A DNA stretch of 7,424 nucleotides from Candidatus Woykebacteria bacterium RBG_16_39_9b (GTDB lineage: Bacteria > Patescibacteriota > Microgenomatia > Woykebacterales > RBG-16-39-9b): the NCBI GenBank assembly GCA_001816695.1, contig MHCR01000027.1, positions 1-7,424 on the forward strand. Direction: 5' to 3'. The stretch's first letter is position 1. Each line of letters begins with the position of its first letter. The notes under the pieces were generated by a model that saw only the letters and a program-made list of their open reading frames with translations, ran no database searches and was not told the origin of the DNA. Of this stretch, positions 1 through 4,967 are shown in pieces. The translations under genes and the position numbers were made by a program.

Positions 1-403
1 AAATCTCTCGAGTTGTGCCTGGTGCAACCGAGCTTTCCAAGATAACTAGCTGGCCCCGGCTTAGGTGCTTTGAAATATTTCGGGCGGCATTTTCAACAAA
101 AGATAGATCTGGTTTATTTGAATCATCTATTGGTGTTGGAACACAAATACAAATAATGTCACTTTCAGAAATTTTTTCAAAATTATTCGTCGCTGAAAGA
201 AGATTTTTATTTAAGCTATTGACGGCTTCAACTTTTGCTTGATCGATATCAAAACCAATAGTTCTAAAACCAACTTCAGAAGTGGCTTCTGCCAACGGTT
301 GCCCGACATAACCAACACCAACAATTCCGACACAGGTTCTTTTAGTTTTAATTTTGCCCAAGAGAATATCAAAGCTGTTTACCTTAGTAGAAGTATTTAT
401 CAC
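1..403 (-). CDS. Nucleotide-sugar dehydrogenase (UDP-GlcNAc/ManNAc dehydrogenase type), N-terminal part
   Basis: NAD-dependent four-electron oxidation of a UDP-sugar to a UDP-uronic acid in the cytoplasm, feeding surface polysaccharide synthesis, is the family role. The 134 visible residues start with about 24 polar/basic residues, then a Rossmann dinucleotide loop GVGYVG (residues 29-34) and the acidic end of strand 2, GFDID (50-54, D52 probably contacting the NAD ribose). The family signature VPTPIDD follows at 88-94, then ESSVAPGTTRE at 123-133. The ESS-x-x-PGTT form fits the WbpA/TviB/WecC branch better than Ugd, which usually has a KSTVPVGT-like sequence here. The start is GTG at 401-403, because the frame closes with TAA about 20 codons upstream and TAGGAA lies 7 nt before this GTG. 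The catalytic-Cys and substrate domains lie beyond the left edge, so the exact sugar cannot be assigned. Confidence 0.93.
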   Translation of the reverse strand, partial: MINTSTKVNSFDILLGKIKTKRTCVGIVGVGYVGQPLAEATSEVGFRTIGFDIDQAKVEAVNSLNKNLLSATNNFEKISESDIICICVPTPIDDSNKPDLSFVENAARNISKHLSRGQLVILESSVAPGTTREI

Positions 404-410
404 TGCATAA

Positions 411-416
411 TTCCTA
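411..416 (-). promoter_or_regulatory. Shine-Dalgarno site deciding the GTG start of the dehydrogenase
   Basis: On the minus strand TAGGAA sits 7 nt before the GTG at 401-403. It supports that GTG as the start. The nearby ATG at 405-407 (minus) is out of frame and reads ATG CAG TGA. Confidence 0.6.
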
Positions 417-431
417 TAGGCAGGAAAAATC

Positions 432-457
432 TGGGGCAGAATAATGGGGCAGAGTAA
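432..457. repeat. Two-copy 13-bp tandem repeat in the dehydrogenase leader
   Basis: TGGGGCAGAATAA (432-444) is followed directly by TGGGGCAGAGTAA (445-457), with 12 of 13 bases identical. It lies between the probable promoter (471-479) and the GTG start, so it would fall in the 5' untranslated leader. It could be a small slippage duplication or a two-site operator. The sequence alone does not decide. Confidence 0.75.
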
Positions 458-470
458 GATTTATTTTTAT

Positions 471-479
471 AATATATCA
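471..479 (-). promoter_or_regulatory. Probable extended -10 promoter of the dehydrogenase gene
   Basis: On the minus strand the sequence reads TGATATATT, an extended -10 (TGn plus TATATT, 5 of 6 matches to consensus). No convincing -35 is seen; TTGCAG lies about 15 bp upstream and is weak. Transcription would begin near 464 and leave a leader of about 60 nt that contains the 13-bp tandem repeat. The region is AT-rich, so a chance match is possible. Confidence 0.4.
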
Positions 480-689
480 AATACTAGAGGTCTGCAATAG
501 GTCTTTATATTTTTACTTATTGGATACAACAGTAGATGACTTCCATTGTTATTTCTGTACCAAAGATTTGCGTATTCAATAATATAGTAAACTCAAAGAA
601 GCTTTAAGTATTTTAGCCTATACTTTACGCTATTTTTTGGAATTATCTACATTTGCATCAACCATCTATTGAAATATAGAATTTCATAA

Positions 690-768
690 GTTCTTCGACT
701 TCGCTCAGAACATTCGACTCGATTAAAGTTTGGCTGAAAGCCATGAGCGAGCGGAGCGAGTCGAATGG
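690..768. repeat. Nested inverted-repeat (REP/MITE-like) element abutting the tRNA
   Basis: Three nested or adjacent symmetries are visible. CATTCGACTCG (711-721) is the exact reverse complement of CGAGTCGAATG (757-767), an 11-bp stem. Inside it TGGCT-GAA-AGCCA (731-743) makes a short hairpin. Beside it TTCGACTTCGCTCA (694-707) is related, in inverse orientation and with an 8-nt gap, to the block 744-765, and is itself flanked by GTTCT (690-694) and AGAAC (707-711). The GC-rich sequence contrasts with the AT-rich surroundings. The right-hand arm includes the CA of the tRNA's CCA. It may be a dispersed palindromic repeat or a processing/termination structure for the tRNA transcript. It lacks the U-run of a classic intrinsic terminator. 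Confidence 0.65.
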
Positions 769-839
769 CTGCCGGGCTAGGATTCGAACCTAGATAGCGG
801 GATCCAGAGTCCCGCGTCCTACCGTTAGACGACCCGGCA
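766..839 (-). tRNA. tRNA-Gln (anticodon CTG), CCA encoded
   Basis: The minus strand folds as a full cloverleaf. The acceptor stem is TGCCGGG (833-839) paired with CCCGGCA (770-776). The D arm is GTC-loop-GAC, the anticodon stem CGGGA/TCCCG encloses the loop CTCTGGA (803-809), and the T arm is CTAGG-TTCGAAT-CCTAG. Anticodon CTG at 805-807 reads CAG (Gln). Discriminator G (769) is followed by genomic CCA (766-768). In bacteria without GlnRS, this tRNA is first charged with Glu by a non-discriminating GluRS and then amidated by GatCAB. gltX is nearby, but neither GlnRS nor Gat genes are in view. A separate promoter is likely at 856-884. Confidence 0.96.
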
Positions 840-855
840 CCGATAATACAGGCGA

Positions 856-884
856 ATTTTAGCAAAGATATAAACGCTTTACAA
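856..884 (-). promoter_or_regulatory. Probable promoter of tRNA-Gln
   Basis: On the minus strand TTGTAA (879-884) is followed after exactly 17 bp by TAAAAT (856-861), with TGC directly before the -10 (extended -10). Transcription would start near 849, about 10 nt before the tRNA 5' end. The same combination of TTGTA(A/G), 17 bp, TGC and TAAAAT occurs upstream of the second histidine kinase, which raises confidence in both. Confidence 0.55.
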
Positions 885-890
885 ATGAAT

Positions 891-2180
891 TTAGGTTTTA
901 CTGCCGCTGGATTTGGCTAGTGGTAAGGTAAAAGTAAATTTACTTCCTTTTCCAACTCTACTTTCCACAAAGATCTTACCGCCCATTTTCTCAACCAGAT
1001 TTTTAATTAGAAATAACCCAAGCCCTACTGTCTTTTGTTTTTCTGACTGTCCCTGTTCTATTGAAAGGTTATCAGTTGGATTATAAAATCTATCAAACAA
1101 GTGAGGCAAATCGTCTTCTGATATCCCAACGCCACTATCAGCAACAGATGTGTAGACTTCATGATCTTTTACTTCCACCCACACTGAGACACTACCAAAC
1201 TCTCCGGTGTATTTTATGGCGTTTTCTATAAGATTGAGGATTACCTCCCGAACTCTATCTTTGTCAGCAAAGACTATTATTTCTTGTTTTGATGGTGAAA
1301 AAGTGAACTTTATCTTTTTTTTGTCTGCTTCGGGTATGAACGTTTTTAATAACTCATTAAGAAAATTATTAAGATTAAAGTTCTCGTTTGAAAGTTTCAA
1401 TTTCCCAGTTTCTAACCTGGAAAGATCCAGTAGTTCCGCAATTAGATCATTTAAGCGTTCGCTTTGTCTAAAACCAGCATTTGTTAAATCTTTAACCGGC
1501 GCGCTTATTTGGCCTGCCCCACCTGTAAGAAGTAACTCCAAATAACCCCTTATTGCAGTTATCGGCCCTCGAAGCTCATGGGAAATTATAAAGAGAAATT
1601 CATCTTTTAATTGATTTATTGATCGTTCCTTTTCAATTGTGGCAACAACCGCTGCTTCCTCGGCTGTTTCGGACTCCTTGGCTAAATATCTACCATACAC
1701 AGTTACAAGTCCAACCGCCCAGACATTAAGAATCGCTAAACTGATTGGTGGAGATTCTATTTCCCCAAAAAAATGGATATCCGGACTGGAAAAGAAGATT
1801 GCTTCAATAAATAATAAGACAGAGGTGGCTAACCAAAATAGGAAAGTGTGCCAACGAGTAGAAGTTGTGGAAGTATCAATATTTGGCAGAAGGTAAAGAA
1901 AATTAAAATAACTTCGTGCACCACCGGTCGCATGAACCACAATAGCTATTGCTATTAAATCGACTAAAGATTCGATAAAATTTTTGTTCATCGGTGAAAC
2001 AGGCACCTTCAATTTGTGCCAAATGAGTGTAAAAATGCTAATGATAATTGCTGTCCCGTAGATAACAGTTTTATTTGGAGCGGGCACTATTGGAAGCTGG
2101 ATAATTAAAAGGCCAAACACAATCACAGCTCCAATTATTATTTCGCCTGATTTTGCAAGTCTCTTAAAACGCTCTTCCAT
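891..2180 (-). CDS. Membrane sensor histidine kinase A (orphan)
   Basis: An ATP-dependent autokinase that would pass phosphate to a response regulator not present in this window. The protein (429 aa) has an N-terminal membrane sensor of about five to six hydrophobic segments (roughly 13-30, 36-56, 70-90, 110-132, 145-166), then a helical linker without a clear HAMP domain. HisKA follows with SHELRGP (200-206, phospho-acceptor H201). The HATPase_c domain has an N box NLIENAIKY (316-324), G1 DSGVGIS (348-354), an F-box-like LFDRFY (361-366) and G2 VGLGLFL (385-391). The first Gly usual in the G2 box is Thr384. The start ATG (2178-2180) has GGTGA 6 nt upstream, overlapping the stop of the preceding kinase, so translation is probably coupled. 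It is clearly paralogous to the upstream kinase: LLIIQLP and NKTVIY match VLIIQLP and NKTAIY. The sensed signal is unknown. Confidence 0.95.
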   Translation of the reverse strand: MEERFKRLAKSGEIIIGAVIVFGLLIIQLPIVPAPNKTVIYGTAIIISIFTLIWHKLKVPVSPMNKNFIESLVDLIAIAIVVHATGGARSYFNFLYLLPNIDTSTTSTRWHTFLFWLATSVLLFIEAIFFSSPDIHFFGEIESPPISLAILNVWAVGLVTVYGRYLAKESETAEEAAVVATIEKERSINQLKDEFLFIISHELRGPITAIRGYLELLLTGGAGQISAPVKDLTNAGFRQSERLNDLIAELLDLSRLETGKLKLSNENFNLNNFLNELLKTFIPEADKKKIKFTFSPSKQEIIVFADKDRVREVILNLIENAIKYTGEFGSVSVWVEVKDHEVYTSVADSGVGISEDDLPHLFDRFYNPTDNLSIEQGQSEKQKTVGLGLFLIKNLVEKMGGKIFVESRVGKGSKFTFTLPLAKSSGSKT

Positions 2181-2186
2181 ATTCTG

Positions 2187-2191
2187 TCACC
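2187..2191 (-). promoter_or_regulatory. Shine-Dalgarno of kinase A overlapping the stop of kinase B
   Basis: On the minus strand GGTGA, a match to the anti-SD 3'-CCACU part, is made of the last bases of the Trp codon and the TGA stop of the upstream kinase. It lies 6 nt before the ATG at 2178-2180. The layout suggests that termination on one gene feeds initiation on the next. Confidence 0.6.
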
Positions 2192-3488
2192 AACGATAGC
2201 GCGGAAGTTTAAAATAAAACATTGTACCCACACCTACTTTTGAATTTACCCCAATTTCTCCACCCATTTTCTCAACAAGGTTTCTTGTTATAAATAACCC
2301 CAAACCACTTCCTTTAACTGATTTAGTTTGTTCGTTCTCAACACGGTAAAATTTCTCAAACAGATGTTTTTGATCCTCAGGAGAAATACCAATTCCGTTG
2401 TCAGAAACAGAAACAGAAGCGAATTCTCCTTCATTTTTAACTTCTATTACAATCTGACCACCCTCTGGTGTATATTTAACTCCGTTACCTACCAAATTGG
2501 TCAAAACTTCCTTTAACCGATCTGAGTCTGCTCTTACGGCAGTATCCGCGTCACCTCTTTGTATTAAAGATATCTTTTTATTTCGGGCATCAAAAAAAAG
2601 ATTAGAAAGCACTTCACTAATTACTTCTTTTAAGAATACATCTTGGCTGTTAACCTTCAGACTACCTTTCTCTATTCGGGAAACATCTAACAAATCTTCC
2701 AGAAGTTTACTCAGACGAGTACTATTAATATCAGTGAATTCTAAAACTTCTTTTGCTTCTGCGCCCAAAGTATTTGAATATTTGGAAAATATTTCTTCAA
2801 TATAACCTTTAATTGCTGTAGCAGGTTGTTTTAATTCATGGGATATAATGAAAACAAATTCATCTTTTAATTTCCCAACCATCTTTTCTTTATCAAGAGT
2901 GATTTGTTCCTCACGTTTCTTAGCTAAAGTGGCTTCTCCAGATTCTAGTCGAGCGTAAAAGGCAATCAAAATAAGAGCCCAAAAATGCAGCGTTGCTAAA
3001 CTAAAGTTGACCGCTACTTCTCCCTGCATCAAAAAGGCTTCCAGGTAAATTAACCCACCAACGAATAAAATAACAAAAACAGTATTCGCAAGCGGCATTG
3101 TCATCGCCACTGATAAACTTGAAAGAAAATAGAAAAATATTGTGTATCCTCGCACTCCATTTGTGTAATGAACAATAGCAGCTATAAATACGATAGTAAT
3201 AAGAGAATAAATAAATCTCTTAGTTACGCCAGAAAATTTCTTTGGTAAAAGGTGATACCAAATAAACGCAAATAAAACTACTCCTCCTGCCAAAAAATAT
3301 ATCGCTGTTTTATTTAAATTATCCCCAAATGGGAGCTGAATTATTAAAACACCCAAAATTACCGCCGACCAGGTGAAAATCTCGCTCAAACGTTCAAAAC
3401 GTTTATAGCTATCTTCATTTCCAACCCTACCAGCAGAGATAAATGAATTTAATAGTCCGCTTTTGGAAAATTGAACCATTAAATTCAT
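2187..3488 (-). CDS. Membrane sensor histidine kinase B (orphan)
   Basis: A paralogue and direct upstream neighbour of kinase A, 433 aa from the first ATG (3486-3488). A start at the second ATG (3477-3479) is at least as likely, because a -10 hexamer ends 7 nt before it and neither ATG has a ribosome binding site. Against kinase A it carries about 25 extra N-terminal residues, then roughly six membrane segments between 36 and 180, a charged helical linker (180-208) and HisKA with SHELKQP (216-222, H217). HATPase_c follows with N box NLVGNGVKY (331-339), G1 DNGIGIS (363-369), LFEKFYR (377-383) and G2 GSGLGLF (393-399). All catalytic elements are present. The loop HYTNGVRGY (107-115) matches HATGGARSY in kinase A, suggesting a shared sensor fold. 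It ends in TGA, in frame with kinase A two codons later. No response regulator is visible. Confidence 0.95.
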   Translation of the reverse strand: MNLMVQFSKSGLLNSFISAGRVGNEDSYKRFERLSEIFTWSAVILGVLIIQLPFGDNLNKTAIYFLAGGVVLFAFIWYHLLPKKFSGVTKRFIYSLITIVFIAAIVHYTNGVRGYTIFFYFLSSLSVAMTMPLANTVFVILFVGGLIYLEAFLMQGEVAVNFSLATLHFWALILIAFYARLESGEATLAKKREEQITLDKEKMVGKLKDEFVFIISHELKQPATAIKGYIEEIFSKYSNTLGAEAKEVLEFTDINSTRLSKLLEDLLDVSRIEKGSLKVNSQDVFLKEVISEVLSNLFFDARNKKISLIQRGDADTAVRADSDRLKEVLTNLVGNGVKYTPEGGQIVIEVKNEGEFASVSVSDNGIGISPEDQKHLFEKFYRVENEQTKSVKGSGLGLFITRNLVEKMGGEIGVNSKVGVGTMFYFKLPRYRW

Positions 3489-3515
3489 TTTAGCAAGAAG
3501 AGGCTTAAACTACAA
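3487..3515 (-). promoter_or_regulatory. Probable promoter of the kinase pair, positioned for a leaderless start
   Basis: On the minus strand TTGTAG (3510-3515) is followed after 17 bp by TAAAAT (3487-3492), preceded by TGC (extended -10). Seven bases, GAATTTA, separate the hexamer from the ATG at 3477-3479, so the transcript would begin at or next to that ATG. The first ATG (3486-3488) overlaps the -10 itself and would lie outside such a transcript. The kinases could also be read through from gltX, whose stop is only about 20 nt further upstream. Confidence 0.45.
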
Positions 3516-3536
3516 AAGAAAAGGGTGAGTTAACTA

Positions 3537-4913
3537 TTAACTAAGAAGGCTAACAGCTTTTTTAATTCTTGACGCTGTCTTTTTCTTGCCAAGCATTTCC
3601 AGAGTATCAAATAGTGGAGGCGCCGATCTTTTGCCTGTAGTTGTTGCTCTTATTGTTTGAAAAAGATCTGTATTCGACCAACCAATGTTAGCTTGGTATT
3701 CTTTAATTGATGTTTCTATTGTTGTCTTGTTCCAGTCAATTTCATTCAAAACCTCACTAATTTCCACTAATACTTTCTTTGTCTCGTTAACACTTTTACC
3801 TTTTTGCACAATAATTTCTTTCTCTATTTCAATTACATCCTTAAAGAAGTAACCTGTTAGTTCGTCAAACTCGGATAGTTTTTTGATCCTCTCTTTAATA
3901 AGTGGCAGAACATTTGCGATATTTTTTGATTTAACGTGAGTGAAATCTGTCAAACGTTTGGCCAGCTCGTCATTAGACATTTTGCGTATATACTCCCCAT
4001 TCATCCATTCCAATTTAACTATGTCAAAAACTGGACCAGTGGGATCAATCCTCTTTAAATCGAAATGTTCAATAAAATCATTTAAATCGAAGATTTCTTT
4101 CCCCTCCGGATGAGACCAACCCATTAGGGCTAGATAATTCAACATCGCTTGGGGCAAGAATCCTTGATTTTTGTACCACAGAAGAGAAATAGGGTTTTTT
4201 CTTTTGGAGATTTTGCTTCTATCCGGATTTCTCAATAAAGGTAGATGAGCAAAAAGCGGCAGTTTTTTTCCTAAACCTTCGTATATTAATACATGTTTTG
4301 GTGTACTTGAAAGCCATTCTTCGGCTCTTATTACGTGGCTAATTCTCATATCCGCGTCATCAACTACTGAAGCTAGATGATAGGTGGGCCAGCCATCAGA
4401 TTTTAATATTACTGCGTCATCAATATCTTTATTTTTAAATACAATCTTACCGCGAATAATATCTTCAAAACTTGTATCTCCCTTTTCTGGAACTCTTAAA
4501 CGGACAACGAAAGGGCCTTTTTTTGGCGGGCTGTAAAAACACTTTTTATCGTAACGGGGCATTTCTTTCTTTTTTTGCAGCTCTTCTCTAAGTTTACTCA
4601 AACGCTCGGGTGTGCAATTACAATAATAAGCATTTTTGCTTTCGATCAGTTCCTCTGCGGCTTTTTTATAAAGTGGAAGTCTTTCTGATTGGCGATATGG
4701 TCCCTCATCCCAAACCAATCCAAGCCATTTTAGGGATTCGATAATCTTTTTTTCTGAATCCGCAACCAAACGACTTCTATCAGTATCTTCTATGCGTAAG
4801 ATAAATACACCACTCTCTTTTTTTGCGAATGCGTAGTTAAATAGAGCAACATAAGCCGTTCCAATGTGCGGCTCACCAGTTGGGGAAGGTGGAATTCTTA
4901 CTCTTATTTTCAT
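3537..4913 (-). CDS. gltX: Glutamyl-tRNA synthetase
   Basis: Class I aminoacyl-tRNA synthetase that activates glutamate with ATP and charges tRNA-Glu; in many bacteria it also mischarges tRNA-Gln for GatCAB amidation. The 458-aa length is normal for bacterial GluRS. The catalytic domain opens with PPSPTGEPHIGTAY (8-21, HIGH motif as HIGT 16-19) and RIEDTDRSR (40-48). The second signature is KISKR (234-238). A zinc-type insert has C98, C100 and C125, with Tyr127 where E. coli GluRS has His. RAEEW (196-200) and STPKHVLIYEGLG (203-215) are typical catalytic-core sequences, and the anticodon-binding helical domain fills the rest. The start is ATG at 4911-4913, with no Shine-Dalgarno before it; the upstream bases are T-rich. 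Transcription probably begins from an extended -10 at 4934-4942. It is followed after 48 bp by the kinase pair. Confidence 0.97.
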   Translation of the reverse strand: MKIRVRIPPSPTGEPHIGTAYVALFNYAFAKKESGVFILRIEDTDRSRLVADSEKKIIESLKWLGLVWDEGPYRQSERLPLYKKAAEELIESKNAYYCNCTPERLSKLREELQKKKEMPRYDKKCFYSPPKKGPFVVRLRVPEKGDTSFEDIIRGKIVFKNKDIDDAVILKSDGWPTYHLASVVDDADMRISHVIRAEEWLSSTPKHVLIYEGLGKKLPLFAHLPLLRNPDRSKISKRKNPISLLWYKNQGFLPQAMLNYLALMGWSHPEGKEIFDLNDFIEHFDLKRIDPTGPVFDIVKLEWMNGEYIRKMSNDELAKRLTDFTHVKSKNIANVLPLIKERIKKLSEFDELTGYFFKDVIEIEKEIIVQKGKSVNETKKVLVEISEVLNEIDWNKTTIETSIKEYQANIGWSNTDLFQTIRATTTGKRSAPPLFDTLEMLGKKKTASRIKKAVSLLS

Positions 4914-4930
4914 GGAAAAATTTAATTTTC

Positions 4931-4960
4931 TTGATTATATCATAGTAGGCGCGTTATACT
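4931..4960 (+). promoter_or_regulatory. Promoter of the plus-strand membrane protein, leaderless arrangement
   Basis: TTGATT (4931-4936), an 18-bp spacer and TATACT (4955-4960) resemble a sigma-70 promoter. The hexamer ends 7 nt before the ATG at 4968, so the predicted transcription start falls at or within a base of the start codon. No Shine-Dalgarno is present. This is the spacing described for leaderless genes, for example in Deinococcus. Confidence 0.6.
4934..4942 (-). promoter_or_regulatory. Extended -10 promoter of gltX
   Basis: On the minus strand TGATATAAT (TGn plus a perfect TATAAT) lies 20 nt before the gltX ATG. No good -35 is seen, as expected for an extended -10 promoter. The predicted leader is about 14-16 nt and has no Shine-Dalgarno. 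The site overlaps the -35 of the divergent plus-strand promoter. Confidence 0.6.
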
Positions 4961-4967
4961 TTTTCTA

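Larger units (their letters stand above)
404..765. other. Intergenic region, about 360 bp
   Basis: This stretch lies between the dehydrogenase start and the tRNA-Gln 3' end. It contains the dehydrogenase promoter and leader (404-479) and an inverted-repeat element (690-768). The middle part, roughly 480-689, is AT-rich. I see no gene there: its open frames lack a ribosome binding site and recognisable protein character. A short palindrome, GAAAT-n5-ATTTC (671-685), lies in it. Confidence 0.6.

Noticed and set aside
239..457. A 72-codon plus-strand open frame, and another at 15-242
   Set aside because: Both lie opposite the dehydrogenase coding region, whose minus-strand product has clear family motifs.
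610..615. Another minus-strand TAAAAT hexamer as a promoter
   Set aside because: It lacks the TG extension and has no -35 at 16-18 bp; it is probably chance in AT-rich sequence.
731..743. TGGCT-GAA-AGCCA as an intrinsic terminator of tRNA-Gln
   Set aside because: The stem is short and the following minus-strand sequence (AACTTTAATC) lacks a continuous T-run. It is better described as part of the inverted-repeat element.
647..865. A 72-codon minus-strand open frame
   Set aside because: It runs straight through the tRNA-Gln gene and the inverted repeat, so it is a shadow of RNA and repeat sequence.
1207..1896. Plus-strand open frames opposite kinase A (1207-1545, 1639-1896) and similar ones opposite kinase B
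   Set aside because: They are antisense to conserved HisKA/HATPase_c and membrane coding sequence, with no ribosome binding sites or protein character of their own.
2187..2189. TGA read as glycine (Gracilibacteria/Absconditabacteria code)
   Set aside because: No long gene here contains an internal in-frame TGA and glycines use GGN codons, so the standard code fits. The in-frame layout is kept only as a finding.
3528..3535. Palindrome AGTTAACT between gltX and the kinase promoter as an operator
   Set aside because: An 8-bp palindrome is expected by chance often enough, and no second copy was seen near other promoters in the window.
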